This document shows, in pieces, positions 8,222-16,469 of a stretch of 64,000 nucleotides of DNA. The notes beneath the pieces were generated by a model that searched no databases, was not told the origin of the DNA, and saw nothing but the letters and a program-made list of their open reading frames with translations. A program made the translations under genes and the position numbers. The DNA is from Arthrobacter sp. Leaf137 (lineage in GTDB: Bacteria; Actinomycetota; Actinomycetes; Actinomycetales; Micrococcaceae): assembly GCF_001423525.1 (NCBI RefSeq), contig NZ_LMOI01000012.1, positions 314,115-378,114 of the forward strand, read 5' to 3'. Position 1 is the first letter of the stretch, and every line of letters starts with the position of its first letter.

Positions 8222-9736
8222 CTACTGCACGTCTTCGTCCACCCAGTCCATGGACTTGGTGACCGCCTTGCGCCAGAGCCGCATCTGGCGGTCCTGCTCG
8301 GCCTGATCCAGCTGGGGTTCCCAGCGCTTGTCCTCGGACCAGTTGGACGAAAGCTCGCCGAGGTCCTTCCAGAACCCGACGGCCAGCCCGGCCGCGTACG
8401 CTGCACCCAGTGCCGTGGTCTCGATGACCTTCGGGCGGATCACGGGCACGCCAAGGATGTCCGCCTGGAACTGCATCAGCGCGTCATTGGCAACCATGCC
8501 GCCGTCGACCTTCAACTCGGTCAGCGGGACACCGGAGTCCGCGTTGACCGCGTCCAGCACCTCGCGGGTCTGGAACGCCGTCGCCTCCAGCGCCGCCCTG
8601 GCAATGTGGTTCTTGTTCACGAACCTGGTAAGGCCAACGATCGCGCCGCGTGCGTCCGGGCGCCAGTACGGAGCGAACAGGCCCGAGAACGCCGGAACGA
8701 TGTACACACCGCCGTTGTCCTTGACGCTTGCCGCCAGTGTTTCGACCTCGGGAGCGCTGCTGATCATGCCCAGGTTGTCCCGCAACCACTGGATGAGCGA
8801 ACCGGTGACAGCGATGGAGCCTTCCAGGGCGTAATGGGGCTTGGCGTCGCCGAGCTTGTAGCCCACCGTGGTGAGCAGCCCGTTCTTGGAGTGGACGATT
8901 TCCTCGCCCGTGTTGAAGATCAGGAAGCAGCCGGTGCCGTAGGTGTTCTTGGCTTCGCCGGTTTCGAAGGCCGCCTGGCCGAAGGTTGCCGCCTGCTGGT
9001 CGCCCAGGATGCCCGCCACCGGGGTTTCACGCAGCAGCTGCGAGGTGTGGACGGTGCCGTACACCTCCGAGGACGACTTGATCTCGGGCATCATGCTGCG
9101 CGGAACACCGAAGACGCCGAGGATCCCGTCATCCCACTGCAGGGTTTCCAGGTCCATGAACAGCGTCCGGGATGCGTTGGTGACGTCGGTGACGTGCACT
9201 CCGCCGTCCACGCCGCCGGTCAGGTTCCAGAGAACCCAGCAGTCGGTGTTGCCGAAGACCAGATTGCCGGCCTCGGCCTTTTCCCGGGCCCCGTCCACGT
9301 TGTCAAGGATCCATTTGATCTTGGTGCCGGAGAAGTAGGTGGCCAGCGGCAGGCCGACCTTCTGTTTGAACCGGTCACCGCCGCCGTCCTTGGACAGCTC
9401 GTCCACGATGTCCTGCGTCCGGGTGTCCTGCCACACGATGGCGTTGTACACGGGCTCGCCGGTGGTCTTGTCCCACACCACAGCGGTTTCGCGCTGGTTG
9501 GTGATGCCGACGGCGGCGATATCGTGCCGTGTCAGGTTCGCCTTGGACAGTGCTGAGGCGATGACCTCGCGGGTGTTGTTCCAGATTTCCGCGGCATTGT
9601 GTTCCACCCATCCTGCTTTGGGGAAGATCTGCTCGTGTTCCATCTGGCCCGAGGAGACAATGGCGCCGCTGTGGTCAAAGATGATGGCGCGCGTACTGGT
9701 GGTGCCCTGGTCGATGGCGATTACGTACTGGTTCAT
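8222..9736 (-). CDS. glpK: Glycerol kinase
   Basis: 504 aa FGGY-family kinase making sn-glycerol 3-phosphate from glycerol and ATP. The N-terminus [18 protein letters not shown] is the phosphate-1 motif. Others are [23 protein letters not shown], and [14 protein letters not shown] followed by [15 protein letters not shown] near the C-terminus. The ATG at 9736 has an AAGGAC ribosome site. It is the last gene of glpD-glpF-glpK, 43 bp after glpF, and is followed by a terminator. With GlpF it traps incoming glycerol in the cytoplasm. Length and motifs are typical. Confidence 0.96.
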   Translation of the reverse strand: MNQYVIAIDQGTTSTRAIIFDHSGAIVSSGQMEHEQIFPKAGWVEHNAAEIWNNTREVIASALSKANLTRHDIAAVGITNQRETAVVWDKTTGEPVYNAIVWQDTRTQDIVDELSKDGGGDRFKQKVGLPLATYFSGTKIKWILDNVDGAREKAEAGNLVFGNTDCWVLWNLTGGVDGGVHVTDVTNASRTLFMDLETLQWDDGILGVFGVPRSMMPEIKSSSEVYGTVHTSQLLRETPVAGILGDQQAATFGQAAFETGEAKNTYGTGCFLIFNTGEEIVHSKNGLLTTVGYKLGDAKPHYALEGSIAVTGSLIQWLRDNLGMISSAPEVETLAASVKDNGGVYIVPAFSGLFAPYWRPDARGAIVGLTRFVNKNHIARAALEATAFQTREVLDAVNADSGVPLTELKVDGGMVANDALMQFQADILGVPVIRPKVIETTALGAAYAAGLAVGFWKDLGELSSNWSEDKRWEPQLDQAEQDRQMRLWRKAVTKSMDWVDEDVQ

Positions 9737-9779
9737 GGTGACGTCCTTGTCTGGTTGGTGGATGGGTTGGATCAGCTGT

Positions 9780-10529
9780 TCAGGAAGCGGCAGTGATGAT
9801 GATGGGGGCGATCCGTGCAACGATGCCGCCGAGGGCACCGCCTACCAGGGGACCGACCACCGGAATCCAGGAGTAGCCCCAGTCGCTGGAACCCTTGCCC
9901 CGGATGGGAAGCAGGGCGTGGGCGATGCGGGGACCAAGGTCACGGGCGGGGTTGATGGCGTAACCGGTGGGGCCGCCCAGCGAGACGCCGATGCCTACGA
10001 CGAGCAGTGCGACAGCCAGCGGCCCGAGGCCCGAGGGGGTGCCACCCAGTGTGAGGATGACGAACACCAGAACGAACGTGCCGATGATCTCGGTGACCAG
10101 GTTCCAGGGGGTGGAGCGGATGGCGGGGCCGGTGGAGAAGACGCCGAGCTTGCTGGCAGCAGCCTCTTCCGTGTCGAAGTGCTGCTTATAGGCGAGCCAG
10201 CAGACCACAGCGCCGAGGAAGGCGCCCAGCATTTCACCGGCGAAGTAGGTCAGTGTCGACGCTACGTCCACGGCGACGCCGGGGGCGTACTCGGCCTTCC
10301 CGTTGAGGAGCAGGCCCACGGTCACGGCCGGGTTCAGGTGCGCGCCCGACTTTGCGGCGACGAACACGCCGCAGAACACGGCGATACCCCATCCCCAGGT
10401 GACCATCAGGAACCCGCCGCTGTTGCCTTTCGTTCCCCGCAGGGCGACGTTGGCAACAACGCCGCAGCCCAGCAGGGTGAGCATCGCCGTTCCGAACACC
10501 TCGGATAAGAAAACAATTCCAAGAGACAT
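9780..10529 (-). CDS. glpF: Glycerol uptake facilitator (MIP/aquaglyceroporin)
   Basis: 249 aa, six transmembrane helices plus two re-entrant loops with the paired signatures [11 protein letters not shown] (about residues 60-70) and [11 protein letters not shown] (about 190-200). The Asp directly after NPAR is typical of glycerol-conducting rather than water-specific channels. It is placed between glpD and glpK, with a good GAGGAG ribosome site 6 nt before the ATG. It gives passive glycerol entry across the cytoplasmic membrane. Confidence 0.95.
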   Translation of the reverse strand: MSLGIVFLSEVFGTAMLTLLGCGVVANVALRGTKGNSGGFLMVTWGWGIAVFCGVFVAAKSGAHLNPAVTVGLLLNGKAEYAPGVAVDVASTLTYFAGEMLGAFLGAVVCWLAYKQHFDTEEAAASKLGVFSTGPAIRSTPWNLVTEIIGTFVLVFVILTLGGTPSGLGPLAVALLVVGIGVSLGGPTGYAINPARDLGPRIAHALLPIRGKGSSDWGYSWIPVVGPLVGGALGGIVARIAPIIITAAS

Positions 10530-10583
10530 CTTTGACTCCTCTATATTTTGTTGTTGGCCCTTCGCGGGTTGAGGGGCCGTCGG

Positions 10584-10607
10584 GCCGGGACGGTTTTTTG
10601 TCCCGGC
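10584..10607 (-). other. Intergenic hairpin between glpD and glpF
   Basis: An 8-bp stem (GCCGGGAC / GTCCCGGC) with an A-rich (minus strand) 8-nt loop in the 90-bp glpD-glpF gap. There is no T-run after it, so an RNA stability or processing element is more likely than a terminator. Confidence 0.35.
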
Positions 10608-10619
10608 TGGCAGCCCGGC

Positions 10620-12470
10620 CTAAGCGACCAGGCTGTGTGTTTCCACTCTGTGCAGCCGTTGCAGGACTTCCTGGGCGTGGCTGATCTCGGCGCTTCGGGC
10701 TGCAGCGTCCCACTTCAGCGGATCGGACAGGATGTCGGCCACCTCGTTCAGGAGTTCGCCGGTCACGAGTCCCCGGAAGGCCAGGGAGGTGCGCCGGATC
10801 AGCACATCCACCAAGTGCCCCACCTGTTCGTGCGCTGCCATGAACTCCAGTTCGCGGACGCTCAGTTCGCGCGTTGAATGCAGGAGCCGGTCCGGACCGG
10901 CGTCGAGGTATTCGATCACCGCTTCTGCGCGCGTGCCGTACCGGGTCAGGAGCCCTGCGGTGCGGTCAGCGTCCCGGCCGTGGCCCATGTGTGCCTTGAG
11001 CCACCGCTGCACTCCGGCGTCGTCCGCCGGGAACCCGGCGCCGCCTCCGATGGGCAGCTGCGCTGTCGAGACTTTGCGGTGCATGCCGAGCTCCGCCAGG
11101 ACATCGTTGGTGAGGTGTTCGGCAAGGGCACGGAAGGTGGTCCATTTCCCGCCTACCAGGCTGAGTACGACGGCGCCGGTCCCCGCAGGTGCCGGGCGGC
11201 GGGTTTCGATGCGGTAGTCACGGGAGACGAAGCCCGGCTGGGTGGCATCGTGCCGGGGCAGGGGACGCACTCCCGAGAAGGTGTAGACAATCTGGTTGCG
11301 CGTGACCGGGATGTTCGGGAACACGTGGCCCACCAGATCGAAGAAGTAGTCAATTTCCTCGTCGGTGCAGACGGCGTCCCGGGACATGTCGGCGTCGACG
11401 TCGGTGGTGCCGACCAGGACCCGGTCCCCCATCGGGTAGATAAGGACAATCCGGCCGTCAGTGTGTTCGAAGAAGATTTCCCGCCCCCGGCATGCAGCGA
11501 GCAGTTCGGGAGAGTCGAGCACAATGTGGGAGCCCTTGGTGCCGCCCATGAATGACGACGTGGTACCCATGGCTTCGTTGGTCAGGTCCACCCAGGCACC
11601 GGTGGTGTTCACGATGACGTCGGCGGTGAAGTCGAACTCCTCCCCCGTCAGCTCGTCGCGCAGCCGGACGGTGCCGCCCTTGCCCGTGCCGGGATTGGGG
11701 CGGCCGGTCATGGACTGCAGGGAAAGGTAGTTGCTGGCGCGCGCTGTGCTTCCCTGGCCGGCAGCCGCCCCCGGGTTCGCCTGGCCTGCCTTCTCGCCGT
11801 CCTGCAGGACATCCAGCGTGAGTCGCTCGGGGTTGTGCACCGAAGCGTCAAAGTAGGTGGCCGCGTATTTGATGTCGGGCCGAAGGTCCGGCAGCTCCAC
11901 GAGGGCGCGCTTGTGTCCACGGAACTGGTGCCGCGGAACACTGCCGCCGTCCCTGGAGAAGGAATCGTAGAGGCTGAGTCCCAGCTTGATGAGGAAGGCG
12001 CCGCGCTCCTTCGGCCGGCCCTGCTGCTTGTGCGTCAGGAACCGCAACGGCGCCGAAAGGATGCCGGAGAATGTGCTGAAAATGGGAATGGTGGTCTGCA
12101 GCGGCTTGACGTAGTGGGGTGCGATCCGCAGCAGCCTGTTGCGTTCCACCACTGATTCGCGGACCAGCCGGAATTCGCCGTTTTCCAGGTACCGGATGCC
12201 GCCGTGGATCATGTGGGACGACGCTCCGCTGGCGCCCTGGCAGTAGTCGCCGCGCTCTACGAGGGCCACGTCAACGCCCTGCAGGGCGAGGTCCCGGAAG
12301 GTTCCGACGCCGTTGATGCCTCCGCCGACTACCAGCACTTTTGCGTGCGGACGGAGCCTGAGGTTGTGGACGGACGTGCGTTCCGCCGCCGGCTTTGGCG
12401 CGGGTGCTGCGGATGGTTGGACAGTTGGATCCTTGGGTCCCAAAACGACTCCCTTGGGCTTTGCGTGCAT
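10620..12470 (-). CDS. glpD: Aerobic glycerol-3-phosphate dehydrogenase
   Basis: 616 aa FAD-dependent membrane-associated enzyme oxidising glycerol 3-phosphate to dihydroxyacetone phosphate and passing electrons to quinone. The FAD fingerprint VVGGGINGVG (about residues 47-56) is followed by GASGASSHMIHGGIRYLE. The GlpD C-terminal domain includes SLVGGKWTTFRALAE. A Gly/Ala-rich insertion (about 240-275) is not usual. I chose the ATG at 12470 because a probable -10 (12508-12513) overlaps the upstream in-frame ATG at 12509. It is the first gene of the glycerol operon, divergent from a SorC-type regulator. Confidence 0.93.
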   Translation of the reverse strand: MHAKPKGVVLGPKDPTVQPSAAPAPKPAAERTSVHNLRLRPHAKVLVVGGGINGVGTFRDLALQGVDVALVERGDYCQGASGASSHMIHGGIRYLENGEFRLVRESVVERNRLLRIAPHYVKPLQTTIPIFSTFSGILSAPLRFLTHKQQGRPKERGAFLIKLGLSLYDSFSRDGGSVPRHQFRGHKRALVELPDLRPDIKYAATYFDASVHNPERLTLDVLQDGEKAGQANPGAAAGQGSTARASNYLSLQSMTGRPNPGTGKGGTVRLRDELTGEEFDFTADVIVNTTGAWVDLTNEAMGTTSSFMGGTKGSHIVLDSPELLAACRGREIFFEHTDGRIVLIYPMGDRVLVGTTDVDADMSRDAVCTDEEIDYFFDLVGHVFPNIPVTRNQIVYTFSGVRPLPRHDATQPGFVSRDYRIETRRPAPAGTGAVVLSLVGGKWTTFRALAEHLTNDVLAELGMHRKVSTAQLPIGGGAGFPADDAGVQRWLKAHMGHGRDADRTAGLLTRYGTRAEAVIEYLDAGPDRLLHSTRELSVRELEFMAAHEQVGHLVDVLIRRTSLAFRGLVTGELLNEVADILSDPLKWDAAARSAEISHAQEVLQRLHRVETHSLVA

Positions 12471-12507
12471 GGTGCGTCCGCGCCGTGGATGCGGCGCTGT
12501 ATGCACC

Positions 12508-12537
12508 ATTCTTTGGAGTAATGGAAAATGGAGTCAA
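12508..12537 (-). promoter_or_regulatory. Candidate glpD promoter
   Basis: Minus-strand -35 TTGACT (12532-12537) and -10 AAGAAT (12508-12513) separated by 18 bp. The start site would fall near 12500, giving a roughly 30-nt leader to the ATG at 12470. The palindrome at 12544-12557 lies 6 bp upstream of the -35. Confidence 0.5.
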
Positions 12538-12543
12538 GCACTA

Positions 12544-12557
12544 TGCACAAATGTGCA
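12544..12557. promoter_or_regulatory. Candidate glp operator palindrome
   Basis: TGCACA-AA-TGTGCA, perfect 6-bp arms, between glpD and the divergent SorC-family gene and 13 bp before the regulator's ATG. A second, partial copy (TGCACAAATGTA) lies at 12606-12617 inside the regulator's codons 12-16, 62 bp away. The location suggests binding by the adjacent regulator, controlling both directions. This is inferred. Confidence 0.5.
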
Positions 12558-12570
12558 GATCGGACCCGAA

Positions 12571-13545
12571 ATGGCCGCCTCACGGCACGCAGACGCGCTC
12601 CGCGCTGCACAAATGTATTACCTGCAGGACCTCACCATGGATGCGATAGCGCGCGAACTCCGGACGTCCCGATCCACGGTGTCGCGGCTGCTGTCGGCTG
12701 CGCGCGACTCCGGCCTGGTGCAGGTTCAGATACGCAACCCGCTCGACACCGGCCCTGAGCTCGAGGGCATGATCCGCAGGCGTTTCAACGTCGACGTTCA
12801 TGTGGTCCCTGTCCTGGAGACCCTCAACGAGGCGGAAACCCTTGACCGGGTGGCCATGCAGGCTGCGCGCACCATCGGCCCGCTGGTGGACTCCAACGCC
12901 ATCATCGGGGTGGCCTGGGGCTCCACCCTCAGCGCCGTGAGCCGGCACCTGACCAGGAAGATCACCCACGACAGCGTCATCGTGCAACTGAACGGCGCGG
13001 GCAACATGCACACCACCGGCATTACCTACGCCAGCGACATCATGCGCAGGTTCGGCAGCGCCTATGGTGCCCGCGTCGAACAGTTTCCGGTACCTGCGTT
13101 CTTCGACCATGCCGCCACCAAGACCGCCATGTGGAATGAACGCAGCGTGCAGCGCATCCTTGAGCTCCAGGCGAAGATGAGCATCGCCATCTTCGGTGTG
13201 GGCTCCGTTAACGCCGACTACCCCAGCCACGTCTATGCAGGCGGCTACCTCGATGAAACCGACCTCAACATCCTGGCCACCTCCGATGTGGTGGGCGACG
13301 TGGCCACGGTGTTCTTCCGCAGCGACGGCTCCTCCGACGGGATCATCCTGAACGAACGCTCCACCGGCCCTGCCCTGGCCGAGCTCAGGCAGGTCCGCCG
13401 AAGGATCTGCGTGGTCTCAGGCGTGTCCAAGATCAACGGACTGCGCGGCGCCCTGGCAGCCAACCTGGCCACAGACCTGATCCTGGATGAGGCCACCGCG
13501 CGCCGCTTGGTGGATTTCGAAAGCCTTGCCCCACGCAATGGGTAG
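12571..13545 (+). CDS. SorC-family sugar-binding transcriptional regulator (probable glycerol operon regulator)
   Basis: 324 aa. The N-terminal helix-turn-helix spans about residues 20-45 (LTMDAIARELRTSRSTVSRL). The rest is a SorC/DeoR-type effector domain that in known members binds a phosphorylated sugar or polyol: GVAWGSTLSAV, VQLNGAGNMHT, FGVGSVN and GDVATVFF are family-type segments. The ATG at 12571 gives the normal SorC N-terminus; upstream in-frame sequence overlaps glpD antisense and is not coding. It is divergent from glpD-glpF-glpK, so glycerol 3-phosphate or a related polyol phosphate is the likely effector (inference). Confidence 0.88.
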   Translation: MAASRHADALRAAQMYYLQDLTMDAIARELRTSRSTVSRLLSAARDSGLVQVQIRNPLDTGPELEGMIRRRFNVDVHVVPVLETLNEAETLDRVAMQAARTIGPLVDSNAIIGVAWGSTLSAVSRHLTRKITHDSVIVQLNGAGNMHTTGITYASDIMRRFGSAYGARVEQFPVPAFFDHAATKTAMWNERSVQRILELQAKMSIAIFGVGSVNADYPSHVYAGGYLDETDLNILATSDVVGDVATVFFRSDGSSDGIILNERSTGPALAELRQVRRRICVVSGVSKINGLRGALAANLATDLILDEATARRLVDFESLAPRNG

Positions 13546-13555
13546 AGTCGGGACC

Positions 13556-14443
13556 ATGAAAACCTCACCGCGGCTGAGCCTGAACAACGGCGTGCTGATC
13601 AACCAGCTCGGGTTCGGGCTTTACAAGGTGCCGCCCGCCGACGCCGCAGGGCTGGTGCAGACCGCGCTCGCCGCCGGCTACCGCCACTTTGACACAGCTG
13701 CCATGTACGGCAACGAAACCGGCGTGGCACGGGGTATCAGCGCCCAGCTCGGCTCACCGTCCACGGGGATCAGCGGAGGATCGGGAGAGCTGTTCCCGGG
13801 GATCTCCCGGGAAGACCTCTTCGTCACCACGAAACTCTGGAACGATCACCACGGCTACGACGCAGCCCTGCGCGCCTTCGACGACTCCATGGTCAACCTG
13901 GGGCTGGACTACGTTGACCTGTACCTGATCCACTGGCCCTGCCCGCGCAAGGGTCTGTTCCCGGAAACCTACCGTGCCCTCGAAACGCTGTACCGGGAGG
14001 GCAGGGTGCGGGCCATCGGCGTCAGCAACTTCCAGCCGGCCCACCTGGACCGGCTCCTGCAGACGGCCGAAGTGGTGCCAGCCGTCAACCAGATCGAACT
14101 CCACCCCTGGCTCCAGCAGGAGGAGCTCCGCCACAAGCACAAAGAGCTCGGCATCCTGACTGAGGCATGGAGTCCCCTGGGGCGCGGCCAGGTCCTGGCC
14201 GACCCCGTCATCCAGGCGTGCGCTGCCGAACACCGGCGGACTCCCGCGCAGGTCATTCTCCGCTGGCACATGCAGCTGGGCCACGTTGCCATCCCGAAGG
14301 CCAGCTCAGAAGCACGCATCCGGGAGAACCTTGACGTCTTCGGGTTTGAGCTGTCGACGCGGGACATGGCGGCGCTCGCAGGCCTGGACCGCGGGCACCG
14401 CACCGGCTCTCACCCGGACAACGTCAACCAGGACCACCCATGA
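13556..14443 (+). CDS. Aldo/keto reductase
   Basis: 295 aa NADPH-dependent oxidoreductase of the 2,5-diketo-D-gluconate reductase type. The catalytic tetrad is readable: Asp46 and Tyr51 (HFDTAAMYGNE), Lys93 (VTTKLW) and His126 (YLIHWPCP). Cofactor-side motifs GVSNFQ and IPKAS are present. An insert of about 17 Gly/Ser-rich residues (64-83) lies between the Tyr and Lys. The ATG at 13556 was chosen over upstream in-frame codons inside the regulator gene. The physiological substrate cannot be told. It overlaps the next gene by 4 bp (ATGA), so the two are translationally coupled. Confidence 0.9.
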   Translation: MKTSPRLSLNNGVLINQLGFGLYKVPPADAAGLVQTALAAGYRHFDTAAMYGNETGVARGISAQLGSPSTGISGGSGELFPGISREDLFVTTKLWNDHHGYDAALRAFDDSMVNLGLDYVDLYLIHWPCPRKGLFPETYRALETLYREGRVRAIGVSNFQPAHLDRLLQTAEVVPAVNQIELHPWLQQEELRHKHKELGILTEAWSPLGRGQVLADPVIQACAAEHRRTPAQVILRWHMQLGHVAIPKASSEARIRENLDVFGFELSTRDMAALAGLDRGHRTGSHPDNVNQDHP

Positions 14444-15369
14444 ACACAACACACCCGGCCGGCTCCGGCACGGCCAGCTTCATCAGCGCGGACCTGGCGG
14501 CCCGCACCACCGCTTCGACACTGCACCTCGACGGCGCCCCCGTCGCTTACTGGACCTACGAGCCTGTGCAGGTGCAGCCCGGAACGCGGACCATCCTGGT
14601 CATCCACGGATTCCGCGGTGACCACCACGGACTCCTGCGCGTTGCCGACCACCTCCCCGACATGAGGATCATCATGCCGGACCTGCCCGGCTTCGGAAGT
14701 TCCGCGGCCTTCCCGTCCGGTGCCCACTCGGTGGAACAGTACGGCCGGTTCATCACAGCGTTCATGGAGGCCCTGTCCCTCGGGCCGGACACGGTTCTGC
14801 TGGGGCATTCGTTCGGCTCCATCGTCGCCTCCCACTTTGCGGCCAGCCACCCGGGGGCCGTGAATCCGCTGATCCTGGTCAATCCCATCGCCGCCCCGGC
14901 CCTTGAGGGTCCTAAGGGAATCATGACCAGGCTGGCGGTGCTCTACTACCGCCTCGCCGCCCGGCTCCCCAGCAAAGCGGGCCAGGCACTGCTCCGCAAC
15001 CCGCTGATTGTCCGGGTCATGAGTGAAGCCATGGCCAAGACCGGAGACAGGGAGCTCCGCGCCTTCATCCATGGCCAGCACCACGCCTACTTCAGTTCCT
15101 TTGCGGACAGGGACAGCCTGCTGGAGTCCTTCACGGCCTCGGTCAGCCACCATGTCAGCGAAGTGGCCACCGGCCTCAAACTTCCCGTGCTGCTGATTGC
15201 CGGGGAAAAAGACGAAATCGCCGCCCTGCCGGACCAGCACAAGCTCCTGGCGCTCCTGCCTGACGCCGAACTCAAGGTGATTCCCGGCGTCGGACACCTG
15301 ATCCACTATGAGACGCCGGAACCGGCTGCCCGCCATATCCGAACCTTCCTGAAGGACCACCCCGCGTGA
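14440..15369 (+). CDS. Alpha/beta-fold hydrolase
   Basis: 309 aa. It has a canonical alpha/beta hydrolase core: oxyanion segment HGFRG (56-60), nucleophile elbow GHSFGS (Ser124), acid in AGEKDE (Asp258) and His286 in GVGHLIHYE. There is no signal peptide, so it is cytoplasmic. The cap region (about 155-230) is variable and does not reveal the substrate (esterase, lipase or C-C hydrolase). It overlaps both neighbours by 4 bp, which points to a three-gene transcript with the aldo/keto reductase and a glycosyltransferase. Confidence 0.87.
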   Translation: MNTTHPAGSGTASFISADLAARTTASTLHLDGAPVAYWTYEPVQVQPGTRTILVIHGFRGDHHGLLRVADHLPDMRIIMPDLPGFGSSAAFPSGAHSVEQYGRFITAFMEALSLGPDTVLLGHSFGSIVASHFAASHPGAVNPLILVNPIAAPALEGPKGIMTRLAVLYYRLAARLPSKAGQALLRNPLIVRVMSEAMAKTGDRELRAFIHGQHHAYFSSFADRDSLLESFTASVSHHVSEVATGLKLPVLLIAGEKDEIAALPDQHKLLALLPDAELKVIPGVGHLIHYETPEPAARHIRTFLKDHPA

Positions 15370-16442
15370 AGATCGTCATCGACGCCCGTTTTACCCGGAC
15401 CGACCATCACGACGGCATCAGCCGCTACGGTGCCAGCCTGATCGCGGCCACGGCTAAGATCGCGGACGTCAGCATGCTGGTTTCGGACAAGCGGCAACTG
15501 GCCCTGCTGCCTGACGTCCCCTACACCCTCATCAACAGTCCGCTCTCACCGCTGGAACTGTTCGTTGCGCGCAAGGTGAACCCCCTGAACGCCGATGTGG
15601 TGGTCTGTCCCATGCAGACCATGGGAACCTGGGGACGCAAGTACGGGCTGGTGCTGACGCTGCACGACCTGATCTACTACGAACACCCCGCCCCGCCCGG
15701 GTTCCTCCCCGCGCCGGTGCGGCTGCTTTGGCGGCTGTACCACAAGGCCTATTGGCCCCAGCGGCTGCTCCTCAACCGGGCCGACACCGTGGCCACCATC
15801 AGCCGTACCACGGAAGCCCTGATCGCGAAGTACCGCCTCACCCGGCGTCCGGTGCGGATCATCAGCAACGCGCCCCAGCCCGCGCAGGAACCGCGCCGCC
15901 CTGGCGACGGCGCCGACAAGACCATCGTCTACATGGGCTCCTTCATGCCCTACAAGAACGTGGAAACGATGCTGGCCGGGATGGCCGGGCTGCGCGGCTA
16001 CACCCTGCACCTGCTGAGCCGGATCACGCCCGGGCGGCGCGCAGAGCTGGAGCTGCTGGTCCCGGCCGGAGCCTCCGTGGTCTTCCACAACGGTGTGACG
16101 GATGCGGAGTACGACTCGTACCTGCGAACGGCCACTGCCCTGGTGAGCCTGTCCCGCGCCGAAGGCTATGGCCTTCCGCTCGTGGAAGCCATGGCTTTGG
16201 GGACACCCGTGATTGCCAGCGACATTCCGATCTTCCGGGAAGTGGGCGGGGACGCCGCAACCTACGTCGACCCGGCGTCGCCCTCCCAGTTCTCGGAGGC
16301 CGTGTCCCGCTTGCAGGATGACGAACACTGGCAGACAATCTCCCGGATGTCCGTTATCCGCGCCAACGAATTCACCTGGGATGAATCAGCGCGCCAGCTG
16401 ATGGAAACGGCCCGGGAAATCGTGGCGAAACGGCGCCGGTAG
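15366..16442 (+). CDS. Glycosyltransferase family 4/1 type (GT-B fold)
   Basis: 358 aa retaining glycosyltransferase. The C-terminal domain shows MGSFMPYKNVETMLAGM and the EX7E motif in SRAEGYGLPLVEAMALGTPVIASD (Glu residues near 266 and 274), which contact the sugar nucleotide. The N-terminal domain has LTLHDLIYYEHP and SRTTEALIAKYRL. There is no transmembrane segment. It starts inside the stop of the hydrolase gene (ATGA-type overlap, using GTG) and ends 27 bp from convergent priA. Acceptor and sugar unknown; mannosyl or rhamnosyl transfer would be guesses. Confidence 0.88.
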   Translation: MKIVIDARFTRTDHHDGISRYGASLIAATAKIADVSMLVSDKRQLALLPDVPYTLINSPLSPLELFVARKVNPLNADVVVCPMQTMGTWGRKYGLVLTLHDLIYYEHPAPPGFLPAPVRLLWRLYHKAYWPQRLLLNRADTVATISRTTEALIAKYRLTRRPVRIISNAPQPAQEPRRPGDGADKTIVYMGSFMPYKNVETMLAGMAGLRGYTLHLLSRITPGRRAELELLVPAGASVVFHNGVTDAEYDSYLRTATALVSLSRAEGYGLPLVEAMALGTPVIASDIPIFREVGGDAATYVDPASPSQFSEAVSRLQDDEHWQTISRMSVIRANEFTWDESARQLMETAREIVAKRRR

Positions 16443-16469
16443 CAACCTCCTGCTGCGGAGCCGCCTCCA

